A stretch of DNA of 64,000 nt from Semisulcospira habei (Eukaryota; Mollusca; Gastropoda; Semisulcospiridae): assembly GCA_036245525.1 (NCBI GenBank), contig BTPG01000003.1, forward strand, positions 156,963,080 through 157,027,079, read 5' to 3'. Under the pieces are notes generated by a model, which was not told the DNA's origin, did not search any database, and saw only the letters and a program-made list of their open reading frames with translations. The translations under genes and the position numbers were made by a program. This document shows, piece by piece, positions 1 through 10,948 of the stretch (positions within the stretch are counted from its first letter, which is position 1; each line of letters starts with the position of its first letter).

Positions 1-2
1 TC

Positions 3-330
3 GTCCTGGCAGACTACCTCTTGCGACAGGGTCAGCTTCATCACACGGATGGGCCCTATGCTGGGACATCCTTCGCCTGATCTGCGCTCGTTGGGAGACT
101 CCCCTTATCGATCTCTTCGCCACGAGGTGGACCCTCCTGCTTCGTCTCCCCGATTCCCGACCCTCTGGCCTGGGCAGTCGATGCGCTTCGATCCCTTGGG
201 ACGGACTGGTCGCTTACACCTACCCTCCGGCGCCCTGGTCCCCAAGTCCTGCTCCAGCTCCGGGGATGCAACGCAGTCCTTCTCCTGGTGGCCCGTTCTC
301 CTGGACCGGATCGTGGACCTTCTCAGTCTC
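3..330 (+). pseudogene. DIRS-like retroelement, end of RNase H and linker (frameshifted)
   Basis: Conceptual translation moves through several frames. Readable blocks are a leading VLADYLLRQGQL, then ETPLIDLFATRW, then IPWDGLVAYTYPP. This series (ADxLSR-like end, TPxxDLFAxR, WxGLxAYxxPP) is the usual passage from RNase H towards the tyrosine recombinase in DIRS/Ngaro-type retroelements. At least two frameshifts are visible, one near 63 and one near 170-200, so the copy is dead. The reverse transcriptase would lie left of the window. The GC content is much higher than in the flanking DNA. Confidence 0.7.
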
Positions 331-394
331 GCCACGGGCTCCCCCCCCCCCCCCCTCTTCCCACCCCGTGCACGTTGCTCGAGCAGCACCGCCA

Positions 395-1520
395 GCCGCT
401 CTTCCACCCCTGCCCCGAGCGACTTCTCCTACACGCCTGGCAATTGTGCGGCAAGCCCTCTCTGCTGGAGGCTTCTCGAGTGCGGCAGCGGACGCTATCG
501 CTTCAGCCCGCAGACCTTCTACCAGAAATGTCTACGAGGGAAAGTGGCGTGCTTCGTGCCTGGTGCTCTGACCGCCGCATCTCCTCCGTCGGCCTGTCGA
601 CTCCTCAGCTCGCGGACTTCTTCTCTGGCTCGTCCTTCTCTGGCTCGTCCAAGACCAAGGTTGGCTCCCCTCTGGTTCCGCAGCTACCCCTCTTGATTGC
701 CGACGCCTACCGTCGCCTCGGCCGTCCCAACCCAGTGCCTGAAAGTACCTGCCCGACCTTGGCGGATTTCGGCATGCAGCGCCCGGTCTCCCGCTCCCTT
801 GTTCCGTGCTGGGACCCCCCTGGGTCCTCCCCTGGCTGACTTCGGACCGTTGTACCGCTCCATATGGCCCGCTTCACGGACGTGACTCGGAGACCTGCTT
901 CCTAATGGCCCTCGCCATGGCGCCCCGCGTCAGCGAGCTCCACGCGCTCGTCTCGCCCCTCCTGCCTGCAGTTCCGAGTGGATGGCTCTGTTCGGCTACT
1001 CCCGGATCCTTTCTTCTCGCTCAGACTAGGTCTCCCTTGACGGCGCCTCAGGTCATCGCTATTTGGCCGCTTCAGGGCCAGACTTCCTCGGGAGACTCCG
1101 CAGCAAGATCCGGTGCGTGCACTTCGTATCTACCTGCGTCGCTCCAAGTCCGTGCGGAGGGGACGGACTCGTCTCTTTTTGCCTCTGACCGCCGGCAGAA
1201 CCGGCATCTCAGCCCAAACGTTCTCCTCCTCGCTCCGCTGGGTATTATGGTCCGCCTATCGTGACCTCTCCCCACAGGGAGCCGAGGCACTGAGGATCCG
1301 CGCCCATGAAGTGCGCGCTAGGGCCGCATGTCTCGCCCGCGCCTGTGCGGTTAAGGACATTGTGGCTGCAGTGGGGTGGCGGGACGAATCTACCTTCGCC
1401 CGCTTCTACTTCCGCGCCCTGACACTCCAGCGCGACAACCTTACGCTGGTGGGAGACTTTCTGCGGCGCAACACTCCCTCCAGGCGCCCTCGGCGCCTTA
1501 GGTTGCACTTCGCTAAAATT
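395..1520 (+). pseudogene. DIRS-type tyrosine recombinase remnant
   Basis: This would have integrated the circular DNA copy of a DIRS-like retroelement. The N-terminal SAM-like domain is visible at about 430-620 (AGGFSSAAADAIASARRPST, then YEGKW and RAWCSDRRISS, in two frames). The catalytic block begins near 885 with ETCFLMALAMAPRVSELHAL, whose arginine fits catalytic Arg-I. The clean 3' part (1113-1619) has His-Glu-Val-Arg at 1305-1316 (the HxxR box), then DIVAAVGWRDESTFARFYFR with the candidate nucleophile tyrosine at 1407-1409. The frame changes at about 530, 690-800 and 1100 break the gene. An ordinary phage integrase is unlikely because the RNase H block lies immediately upstream. Confidence 0.75.
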
Positions 1521-1613
1521 GTCGGGAGTGTGCGATTAGGAGTGACGGGCCGGTTTGTCCCGAACGAGGTTTCTGAAGGGATTGTGCGGCACCCTCCTCC
1601 TTTTTGTCATTCT

Positions 1614-1964
1614 TCCTGACAGTCATGTCATCGGTAATTTGTTTTGAGGAAACAAATTAATTTTTCTCTAAAATGTATTTTTTCGAAAAATACTTACCGA
1701 TGACATGACTCGGAGGTCCCTCCCTCCTCCCCGCTTGCCGCTGGTAACTCCGTAGACAACTGGCTAAAGGAGACGCCACCTGGCACGTGACCGGATGGGC
1801 AGGGGAGGCTGCTCTCATCTCTGTTAGGGATCCCCGAGAGCCTCCTGGGGGGACCCTTTGGGTCTTAGGCTAAAATTGGTAAGCAAGTAGACTATTTCCT
1901 GACAGTCATGTCATCGGTAAGTATTTTTCGAAAAAATACATTTGAGAGAAAAATTAATGTTTCT
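1614..1964. repeat. DIRS inverted terminal repeat and internal complementary region
   Basis: Right after the recombinase stop, 1620-1640 (GACAGTCATGTCATCGGTAA) is inverted at 1697-1714 around a T-rich loop, with arms continuing through ATTTTTCGAAAAAT. The same sequence returns in direct orientation at 1902-1960 (GTCATGTCATCGGTAAGTAT, then AGAGAAAAATTAAT). One terminal repeat plus an internal complementary block is the DIRS architecture. The sequence between them (1715-1895) is a GC-rich spacer with no ORF. Confidence 0.6.
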
Positions 1965-2724
1965 TGGATGGCTGGGACTTGTGTTGAACTGACAGTTGTC
2001 ATACACACAATCTGTGACCAGTGGCAGAGAAGGGGGTCAATGGATGGCTGGGACTTGTGTTGAACTGACAGTTGTCATACACACAATCTGTGACCAGTGG
2101 CAGAGAAGGGGGTCAATGGATGGCTGGGACTTGTGTTGAACTGACAGTTGTCATACACACAATCTGTGACCAGTGGCAGAGAAGGGGGTCAATGGATGGC
2201 TGGGACTTGTGTTGAACTGACAGTTGTCATACACACAGTCTGTGACCAGTGGCTGAGAAGGGGGTCAATGGATGGCTGGGACTTGTGTTGAACTGACAGT
2301 TGTCATACACACAATCTGTGACCAGTGGCAGAGAAGGGGGTCAATGGATGGCTGGGACTTGTGTTGAACTGACAGTTGTCATACACACAATCTGTGACCA
2401 GTGGCAGAGAAGGGGGTCAATGGATGGCTGGGACTTGTGTTGAACTGACAGTTGTCATACACACAATCTGTGACCAGTGGCAGAGAAGGGGGTCAATGGA
2501 TGGCTGGGACTTGTGTTGAACTGACAGTTGTCATACACACAATCTGTGACCAGTGGCAGAGAAGGGGGTCAATGGATGGCTGGGACTTGTGTTGAACTGA
2601 CAGTTGTCATACACACAATCTGTGACCAGTGGCAGAGAAGGGGGTCAATGGATGGCTGGGACTTGTGTTGAACTGACAGTTGTCATACACACAATCTGTC
2701 ACCAGTGGCAGAGAAGGGGGTCAA
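1965..2724. repeat. Minisatellite, exactly ten 76-bp units
   Basis: Units start at 1965, 2041, 2117, 2193, 2269, 2345, 2421, 2497, 2573 and 2649, each opening TGGATGGCTGGGACTTGTG and closing GAGAAGGGGGTCAA. The copies are almost identical. Unit 4 carries two substitutions (CAGTCTGTG and GGCTGAG) and unit 10 has one (CTGTCACC). The array abuts the DIRS terminal repeat with no intervening sequence. There is no conserved ORF. Confidence 0.98.
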
Positions 2725-2828
2725 TGAATATGCCAGGTATCATAGTAATCTATTTGACATCTCATAAAATGTAATAAAGTTTGCCGACCAGCTTACAACC
2801 AGTGCTCACTGTGGCATTGTTTAGGACA

Positions 2829-3028
2829 TTAACCCATTTAGCCCCAACAACCTACAGCAGGAGATGGATCGACCATGATAATTCAAGGGTAGTACCAGAT
2901 TAACTTGGCGCCAAGCTAATCTCTATTGCCCTTGAATTATCATGGTCGATCCATCTCCTGTACATGGAACATCGGTGACGCCTCCAAAATAAGGGAAACG
3001 CGGTTAACCTTGGGGTTAAATGAGTTAA
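2829..3028 (+). mobile_element. Family A palindromic MITE, complete
   Basis: Opens TTAACCCATTTAGCCCC and closes GGGGTTAAATGAGTTAA. The core is a hairpin of about 60 bp per arm (GGAGATGGATCGACCATGAT, then AATTCAAGGGTAGT) meeting at a central GGCGCC at 2907-2912. It is non-coding. Ends in TTAA suggest a TTAA target site (piggyBac- or Kolobok-like mobilisation), which is an inference. Confidence 0.85.
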
Positions 3029-3491
3029 AGCAACCTGCTCCAGGCAAAAAGGACTAATATCTTGTGAAATTTGAAAAATCATAAAATGAAAAACATATCT
3101 GCTCTTATTTTCCTTTCTGCGTGGAGGAGTTCCATGGACACACACCAGGGGGTAGTAAAAAAAAAATAATTAAAAAAAATGCTGTTGCGTATGCTTAGGT
3201 GGATTTTGAAAAGAAGGGTAGAAATGTCCTAGTTGTGGCAAGACAGCATTGAGAACCCGTTGCATTGGCAAATTATAACCCACCCTTGGGCTTGCTTTAA
3301 AATGATATGCTCCATGGCAAACTTTGATAGCTAAAATTTGTAGACACAACAGGTTATCAGTGTTGTCTTGCATGTACTAGAGGTTTTCCACTACCTTGAG
3401 CAGAATGGAAGCAACTCCTCTGCGTAGAAAGGAGAATTGCACAGAGAGTTCAGTACAAGATCTGCTCTCTGTGCTACAAGTGCATAAACTA

Positions 3492-3550
3492 CTTGAATTA
3501 TCATGATCAATCCATCTCCTGCTGCAGGGTCCTGGGGCAAAATGGGTTAA
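3492..3550. mobile_element. Family A right half only
   Basis: Holds only the right arm end (CTTGAATTATCATGATCAAT, then CCATCTCCTG) and the TTAA terminus (AAATGGGTTAA). The left arm is missing. Confidence 0.7.
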
Positions 3551-3685
3551 TATTGTCCTACTAGCACTATAGTGATATTACATTTGTTTACTTTTTTATT
3601 CTTGGCAGTTAAAGATGAATATCCATTTTAAACAATAAATATCTTAAATCTTAATTCATTAAAATGAAGAACAACCTGTCCACAG

Positions 3686-3788
3686 CCCTCATGGTACGGA
3701 GCAAGATGCATCTGGCCTCACCAGTGAGTCATCTCCCCCTGAGCAGTATTCTTCCGCGGTTGTTGCCTTGAGTAACATGGCCAAATTG
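3686..3788 (+). CDS. Candidate internal exon (possibly of the SOX-like gene)
   Basis: An open stretch reads HGTEQDASGLTSESSPPEQ and then YSSAVVALSNMAKL. It is preceded by a reasonable acceptor (CTGTCCACAG at 3676-3685) and ends at TTG followed by a strong donor GTAAGA at 3789. The donor leaves phase 0, which matches the phase-0 acceptor of the HMG exon at 12311 on the same strand. The serine-rich, low-complexity composition is compatible with the region before an HMG box. Linkage to that gene is inference only; no homologue was recognised for this peptide. Confidence 0.4.
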
Positions 3789-4393
3789 GTAAGAATTGTA
3801 TGTTTTTGTGTTTCTATTTATATTGCGTGTGACATCACACATTCAGGAGAAGCGAAGTAATAACTTGGCCATGAGCTTGACCATGCTTGTCAGCCCTGAA
3901 AATGGCGAGTAATTTACTCGCCATGGCGAGTGAATTTTTTATTTGGCGAGTAAAAAAAAATACTCACTCGCCAAATGCGAGTGCGCTCGTGCGTTTTCCA
4001 ATCCAACGGCTAACCGCCAGCCGAACATCAGGTACGCCGGCGCTTGACCTGACCGCACCGCGAGTCGCCTACATCACTTTGCGGCAGTAGCCGAACACGT
4101 CACTCGAACTGTGCGTACCATAACGGTGGTCGGTGACAGTCGTTCTATTTTTAGTGACGAAATTGGTTCGTTTAGCGGCTCGCTCAGTCGCGACTGCGTT
4201 CAGAATCGACCCGACGCCGGCGTCGGTGCGAGTGTAACAGGGCGGGCAAACTGTTAGTTTATGTGTAGTGTCAGCATGTTATTACAAAGTGCGTGCTACA
4301 TGTTGAACGCGTTACTTGCTGTGACGTCACCATACATACTATTATGGGATACAGCATTGTGCGTTTCGCTTTCGATCTAGAACGAAGTTGTAG

Positions 4394-4711
4394 ATGGCGG
4401 AGAAAAAACAAAGGAAGAGCTGGAATGCTTCCGATTCTTTAATCCGGCACCGTCTGATCTTGATAATCGCTAAGAAGAAAGTTGCACTTCGACATCGCCA
4501 TCTCCATCGACAAGCGACAGTACCAGAAATGCTACCCCTGGGCCGTGTGTGGCACCGCCGCTACGACACAGTTTACAGAGTCCATGGCTGTGCTGAGTGT
4601 ATTTCCATGGCTAAAGCTCGACGGCACTCGAATGGCATGCGCAATGTGCACTGAGGCAAACTCAAAAAGCAAGTCCAGAAATTTGAACAGAAATAAGTTT
4701 GTCAGTTTTTT
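4394..4711 (+). pseudogene. hAT-type transposase N-terminal zinc-finger fragment
   Basis: The reading frame starting upstream of 4482 gives MAVLSVFPWLKLDGTRMACA followed by MCTEANSKSKSRN. The pattern FPWL...DGxxMxCxxCTxxNSKS resembles the TTF/BED-like zinc finger that starts many hAT transposases and their domesticated zinc-finger relatives. No catalytic or dimerisation domain follows. It lies inside the CAG-ended element, which supports that reading, but the match is by eye and short. Confidence 0.4.
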
Positions 4712-4800
4712 AAAATCGTGGTCGATCCATCTTCTGGTACACAGTTATTAGGCAAACATTGGAGAAACACGTCTCAGTTCTGAGTGGTTAAACGGGTTGA
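4712..4800. mobile_element. Family A right-end fragment
   Basis: GGTCGATCCATCTTCTGGTA at about 4720 and a decayed flank ending GGTTAAACGGGTT match the right third of family A. Confidence 0.5.
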
Positions 4801-4821
4801 AACTAACTTTGAAGTACATCA

Positions 4822-4937
<116 letters not shown>

Positions 4938-5195
4938 TTAGACAAGTCACACTTCGGTTGTCAATCTGCCGCGTTCAGCAGAAAACGCTATATTCTCTGT
5001 TACAATACATTATCAAACGATCATACAAATAAATAAATAGAGATCTTTTTTTCTGTGTGTGAGAGAGCTAGGGAGACAGGCTTTTGCGCAATAGCTCACC
5101 AGTTAAAGAATCAGATCATGGAAAGGACACACACACACACACTGTCACAACACATTTAAAGAGGAGAGAGCGAAATGAGATAATTTATTTTAATG

Positions 5196-5580
5196 ATTGA
5201 TTGATTGTACATTGTTTATCGTCCCGACAGCAACAAGGCTTTCTCAGGACGTGCCTGCACTGCTTGTGGAAAAAAAAAAGAAACAGAATATTGAATGTAT
5301 GTCGCCAGCCGGTCCAATACGTTAAATAAACCTACGCCATGGGGCCTAAATAAAGCTAAGACCATTTAGCAACACACATCCAATATCAAGAGCTACAGGC
5401 AGTGCAGACAGTTGGGAGAGTTTTAAAAAGAGAAATACAGGTGAATGGACCAAGGGTAGACAGAAACACATGCCCCAGAAAAAACACACCCTGTCTGTGG
5501 GGCTGACCAGGGTGACCCTGGGAACTAAAATGTAGTTAATCCCACCCAAGTCTCCCAGGGCAGACCCGGGTGTGGATAAT
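5196..5580 (-). mobile_element. Retroposon family S copy 1
   Basis: On the minus strand it opens CCACACCCGGGTCTGCCCTG, passes TTCCCAGGGTCACCCTGG and CTTGATATTGGATGTG, and ends GTCGGGACGATAAACAATG with a (CAAT)-type tail. It matches the copies at 24837 and 25478. No tRNA, 7SL or 5S head was recognised. Confidence 0.8.
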
Positions 5581-6079
5581 TTATTTTAAGGAACATACAG
5601 ATGATGCAGTTTTTCTTAAATAAATCTGCGGACCCTCTATAATGCTAGTCTGGGGGGGTCTGTATACCCTCTAAAATTTATACCTGGGGGTCTAAAGACC
5701 CTTTAACCTGTTGTGCAAACAGAAGCTCAGCTCTACTTACAAAAAATAAATAAATAAAAAAAATCCCACCACAGTTCACATGGGGATTTTGTCAGTTATT
5801 TCTCCACTTGATACTATCAAAAGCCTGAAGTCAGGACATAAACATTAACTTGGTTATGATTGTCTGTTCAAATATTTGTTTTCAATGCCTCTGGGCAGAA
5901 AACACTCTCTAACATTGGGCGTCAAACACTTGTGGTACATTATATTGTTGAGTTGGGGGGCTATTTTCAGTAGTAAAATTTTCAGTTTTGGCTAGTAACA
6001 TTTTCAGTTTGGCTAGTAAAACTTGCAAGTCACTAGCCAAAGGCTGGTGGGCAAAATTTTAGACTTTCAGGGCTGCTTG

Positions 6080-6172
6080 TTAATCCTTTGTGTGTCGGTA
6101 GCATTTGTTTTTGTGATGATTCCTACAGGAATCATCTTGACAAACTGATACCGACATGCAGAAGATTAATCC
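6080..6172. mobile_element. Family D palindrome, diverged
   Basis: TTAATCCTTTGTGTGTCGGT on the left; ATGATTCCTACAGGAATCAT at the centre; ACCGACATGCAGAAGATTAA on the right. The arms retain most base pairs and the ends are TTAA. Confidence 0.7.
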
Positions 6173-6226
6173 CCTCATGCATACAGCCACTGGTGCTATG
6201 AACATGGCTGCATGCACTAGGAGGTT
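6167..6226. mobile_element. Family P palindrome, decayed
   Basis: CCCCTCATGCATACAGCCAC facing GTGGCTGCATGCACTAG-like sequence (read ATGGCTGCATGCACTAGGAG at 6202-6221). Matches the copy at 15486. Confidence 0.55.
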
Positions 6227-6540
6227 ATCAATATCCCTTTCACTGCCAATGAATGCAGGTTTGTTTTGTTTTTTAAGTTATATTCGCCAGGATCTATCAT
6301 CTCAACACAAAACTGCAACAGATACTGCTGACAGTATGTGTATGGGTCCTTTGTGTACTATCTTAGAGCTTTATGATGTAAGTACAATGCCAAATGTCGA
6401 AATTCATCGTTTGGTGGGTGAATTGTTTTTTTTACATGAGTCACGGATTTATCGTCTGCATCGGCCTCGTTTTGAATTAATATGCATATTTATGAGCCTA
6501 TGTCACAAGGCAGAACCCAGCCGGCTATCAGTGTATCGCA

Positions 6541-7363
6541 ATAGGGCTCGGGAAGTTCCCTGCGTTGCCTAGCAGCGTCAGCTCATCAGCCGCTATCTTA
6601 AGAGGATAGAATAGTCCAGATAGTAGCGAAGTAGTGTTTCAACTCGTTTTTCTTCACGTTTCTTCCTCTTTGGAAACAAACAAAAAACAGATTCTGGTTA
6701 GCGGTTTCCTACGGTGATGGCAAGACCAGGGTCCGTACGGTCTGTGAACATTTGTGAAAGTTGTAAAAAAAAAATGACAATGCTTTTTCAAGGCCCTGGA
6801 AAGTTTGTCAATTTCAGTCCTTTTTCATAAAGTCTGTGAAAGTTTGTAAAAGATGACAAAGTGCTAGCAAACTTTTGTCTACTTTTTTTTTTCTCTCTCC
6901 CCCAATTTGTGACTATTCCATTGCGAACGATCATGCGGACGCTTGTTGCAAGTGATCTATATTTAGCTCTGATCATAAAGTGACTGCATGGTCTTTCTGC
7001 AGAACATTGTGATTGGTTGTTTACGCTTCTACCCAGCTCCGCCATTCGCTAAGTGTTCTTTTATTTTAGTATCTCTTCATGCATTAGGCAGGAAAACTTC
7101 AGATGAGCTGCTGATACAGAGTGATCTAATTAAAGTGTGTAAACCTTCAGGCTTCAGTTTGGGTTTGTGAAACGTTTATGAAAAGTTTGTGAACTTCGTT
7201 CCTGCTTTTTGTACGGACCCTGAAGACTTTCTGTTATTGCCTATAGCACGTCAAGACTTTCCTGACATTGTCTGACAGCGATTTCCCTATGAGGGCCTTA
7301 TCATGAATCCTCTCAAGATGGCCACCACGACTAGCGTGGTGACATCAGCTTCCCGAGCTCTAT
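6541..7363 (+). mobile_element. Family R MITE (TA-type) carrying a later insertion
   Basis: Terminal repeats ATAGGGCTCGGGAAG and CTTCCCGAGCTCTAT bound about 330 bp of element sequence, with AT/TA at both edges suggesting a TA target site (Tc1/mariner-like). The body is interrupted by a 496-bp element at 6727-7222. An uninterrupted copy sits in reverse orientation at 56823-57160. Confidence 0.75.
6727..7222 (+). mobile_element. CAG-ended DNA transposon nested in family R
   Basis: Inverted ends CAGGGTCCGTAC (6727-6738) and GTACGGACCCTG (7211-7222) with AAGAC on both sides (6722-6726 and 7223-7227). The interior is AT-rich with repeats of the type GTTTGTGAAA and no transposase, so it is non-autonomous. 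The reverse-complemented copy at 56823-57160 shows the empty site, reading GATGGCAAGACTTGCGTTGC. Confidence 0.8.
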
Positions 7364-7825
7364 TCTGCAGGTCTTCAGGTCATCGGTGTGGTGTACACAC
7401 GTGTCGGTGTACACATGTACTGATGTTCTCCGGCATCCCTTTGACGTAATTTTTCACAAGAAAGTAGAATAAACCTTCCATACTCGCTATGCTGTCAAAA
7501 TCACAATGCAGGTTCCGCTCAACCTGACAGTATTTACTAGTAACGATCATGCGCACAGTATTGCGCCAAGGGTGTTGCGTTCAGAGTGAATCCATGGTGC
7601 CTAGTTTGACCTTTGATCCTTTACCCCTCGGAAACATGCACCGTCTTCCATCATTGAAAAGGATTGGTTATAATTATGCAGATGACCTAAGGTCGTATAG
7701 AATAGTTATGACGTTGGCTACCATCGCCTATCAGAAGCAATCTTTTGATGTATCCGTCAAAAGATTCCAGTGGGCCTCTTTTTACTTTGAATGGACAAAA
7801 GAAAGCATTTGCATATCATCACAAG

Positions 7826-8340
7826 CTCCTATATAGCGTCCCAGTAGCCCTTTTGTTGACAGACAACATTTTAATAGGGACGACACGCGCCGCCTCCCAT
7901 CTGGTTTCACTAAATGCCGGGCAGGGGTGGGGGTGGGAGGGGGGGCGGTGGGGGTGGGTGGGTCTACGACCTGTCCGGCCAACACTGACCTGTAAATTGA
8001 TACACCCAGAGCAGTGTCAAATGTCCGTGACCCAGATGTTTAGCATGCCGAAACAAGGCCTCGCTAGAATCTGGTGCCAGACTGCCTCTTACCCCAACAT
8101 AACGACAGAAACTGTCAACGCCTCGGCCGCTTTAACAGCTCGCCGCTGCCGCTTTATCGCTCCCTGGTCGTGCCGGCGTGTTTATGTGTACTGTAAACAA
8201 ATTCCCAACCCTTTCCCGAGGTCTCTGTACAGTCTATTTTTACTCTGAGGCCTTCCTTTGTAAAAATTCTCAGCTTTTCAAGTCGGTAAAGCGATCGCTG
8301 ATTCCATTGCTAACGACGCGGTCCGACATCTTGGTTTTAC
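7826..8340 (-). repeat. Inverted copy of the 11371-11742 repeat
   Basis: Reading the minus strand, ATGTCGGACCGCGTCGTTAG (8337 downward), then CAGTGTTGGCCGGACAGGTC, GTGAAACCAGATGGGAGGCG and GGGCTACTGGGACGC correspond in order to 11371-11682 on the plus strand. The flanking DNA differs, so this is a dispersed repeat. The internal G-rich patch (7922-7965) is length-variable between copies. Confidence 0.75.
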
Positions 8341-8344
8341 TCTC

Positions 8345-9600
8345 TTCGGTTGTTTTTCTTTTTTTATGTGATACTGTGGAAATTGATAATCTATTGCTAT
8401 ATTGCCAGGAAACTTGTAGCAATGTTTCCAAGTGTTTAAAATCAAATGTTTTATTTAGAATGCTTTAAATGGTCAGCTATTGATAAATTACTTTTGTTTG
8501 AGTGTATTGTGTTGACCTCACGTGCTACGAGCGTTAGATTTGATGCTGCACAATCAAAGTATGCATTTGTTTGGCCATTCATTTGAAACCTAAAGCCAGG
8601 CACTAGGCTTCTAACGTACACAAAAGCGCCCGCATTCGTTTGCGAAAATTCGCCGTCCGCCTCGGGGTTACACGTTAGACAAACCCTACTCTGATGCGGG
8701 AACTGAGGAGCACTATAGTATAAATCACGAGAGAGGTTTACCACCGAAGGTTTTCAAAACTTGCACAGACTCATTACAATCTATGTATTTTCACCAAGCT
8801 GGTATTGCAGGCCAGTATGCTTGCTGAAACTGAAACCGTGCAGGAGACAGGCCAATATACCGCTTCTAGTCCTAGCATATATGTACATTTGCCCCTGCAT
8901 TTACAAAGGCTACTGAGAACCTGCTGCCGCAAACGAACTGCGCAGTTCTTCTCAGAGCGGACAAAGTCAGGTTTTAGCATAAGACTGAACACATGCTCAA
9001 ACTTATAACGCCCGGGGAAAGAGCTGGTACGCGCAAGCATGGATGCCGTGTTCACAGGTCACAGTGTGACTAGAATAAAGAGTGGTCCGCATGTGTTGTA
9101 CACGTTTCTAGGTTGCCCATATTATCCCTGCTACCTCACCTATGGGATAAATCAATAAAGCAGCTAATTTAATTTATTGTTCGAAAGACTTTATGTACAG
9201 GAAATTCACCTATGGTGCAACTTGCAGCCACTCAATCACACTCGTAGATCATGATCATAATATTTTATTTTCCTAGTAATATTTTCCATCCTGAGCTTAT
9301 CCAGTGGACAATAGTGGGCCTATGTTGAGTTGCCGCTGACTTAGTGATTTGTGGGGCACGCTGATTTCAGCTGTGCTTGGGTGTGGGGTTGGTAAGGAAT
9401 CAGGTTCATAACCAAGAAATGAGACTGTCAATGTGCTGGTTTTTGTTGTTGTTGTTATTTTGTGCATGGCAAATGTGCAGCTGATGGGCGGTAGTGTTTT
9501 TAGGGGATCCTTGAAATATTGACTATAGCTAAGAGACTGGACAGTACGGAAACGGCACTGTATTCCGTGGCCAAAAGGGCTCAACATAAAAATGTAGAAT
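8345..9600. other. Stretch with no recognised feature
   Basis: AT-rich unique-looking DNA. Short ORFs on both strands show no recognised domain or convincing splice context. The frames at 8774-9055 (minus) and 8805-9008 (plus) lie opposite each other and look like chance. Confidence 0.5.
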
Positions 9601-9608
9601 GCACTGAA

Positions 9609-9610
<2 letters not shown>

Positions 9611-9640
<30 letters not shown>

Positions 9641-9671
9641 TGCATGCGTGTGTGAAAATTACGGCTTGGTT

Positions 9672-9709
<38 letters not shown>

Positions 9710-9721
9710 ACACGCACACGC

Positions 9722-9753
<32 letters not shown>
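9611..9753. repeat. (GT)n facing (CA)n: inverted microsatellite pair
   Basis: (GT)n at 9611-9636 runs into GCGTGCATGCGTGTG. After a 22-bp gap comes (CA)n with CACGCA variants at 9673-9753. The two tracts can pair as a hairpin. Confidence 0.9.
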
Positions 9754-9990
9754 TCAGTCCAATAGAATAAAGAGGGGATAGACTGTGCCACAATTAAAAT
9801 CACCTATCCTTCTATTTCATGCTGAGGGCTTTTAGTCCCTCAGTTCACTCTGTTAGTATAAACATCGGATGCAGATCGGTTTCCAGCAATGAGGGCCACA
9901 TGTGGGGCCGTGTGGCTATCACTACTGGACACTGACCGCGTCCACATTCATAGGAACATCTGGGGTGGATTACGTTTGGCATACAGGACA

Positions 9991-10310
9991 GGATCTCACG
10001 AGCCCCTGTGACTGGTAGGGGCTAATGTGAATCTATTTCTTCTCAGGCAAAGGGGGGTGGGGGGTGGGCAGGATGAAAAACTGTACAGAACTGCAGCGTG
10101 TGTGTTGGTGGGTTATATGAGTCTGTTCACAACCGCCACCCATGCCCTCCCTGCAACTGGTGCATTGAGAAGGACGTTTGTCATAAAGAGCTGGATCTCA
10201 CGAGCCCCTTGGACATCAGAGGCTAATGTGAATCTATTCCTTTCGGGCAAAGCGGGACAGGATGGAAAAATGTACAGAGCTGCAGGGAACATGTCGGCGG
10301 CATATACCTA
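9991..10310. repeat. Tandem pair of diverged hairpin repeats
   Basis: GGATCTCACGAGCCCC occurs at about 9990 and 10191, each followed by GGCTAATGTGAATCTATT and GGCAAAGNGGG, giving a period near 201 bp. The GAGCCCC...GGGGCT core resembles the family C hairpin. Confidence 0.6.
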
Positions 10311-10948
10311 AATATATCTTCGTAAGGTACAAAATCTTCAGTGATTTAACTCTGCCTGCCCATTTTATTTAGTTCTGTTCCCTTGTAGCTTACCAGAGAG
10401 CGCTTTCCACCTCAGTGCCATAATGAAACCGGCGGCAGTGTCTATGTTGCCGGGGGCATATACTTTCATGTCTCTTAAAGGCTCCGAAACCTTTAGTGAT
10501 TAATATCTCCCTGCAAGTTTCATTTACCTCTGTTTTCTAGTCATAGAGTACCAGAAAGAGTTTGGCTAGTTAGTGTTCGAGCTAGCCACTCAGGAAACCG
10601 TGTGGAATGTGTCGGTCGGTTTTCGATTGCTCACATGTGTAAGCCGAAAGTTGTAACTGACTGGCTACTTTGAAAAGTGTATGAGCCCTTACATTCATAC
10701 TTAAGTTGCACAGTTCAGTTCTGGTCTGGAATCTTACACATGCACCACGTGAGGCAGCCAAACAACACTAAAATACATATACACTCAAAGCCAAAGTATT
10801 GTATCAACTGTAGATCATTCTAAGCATTTTAAATAAAATGTTTATATTGAACCATTTTTTAAAAATATTTTACCATAAACAAAATACTGCAGTATAATAA
10901 CAATTGCCATAATATCACATTTTTTAAAAAGTCGTGAGAGGAGAGTAA
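10310..10948. other. AT-rich stretch with weak internal repeats
   Basis: TACCAGAGAGCGCTTTCCAC (10391), TACCAGAAAGAGTTTGGCTA (10550) and TACCAGAAACGACTTTGCTA (11139) appear to be diverged copies of one module. No gene or regulatory element was recognised. Confidence 0.4.

Noticed and set aside
1965..2724. CRISPR-like regular repeat
   Set aside because: Units are directly adjacent with no unique spacers, and the context is animal DNA; it is a minisatellite.
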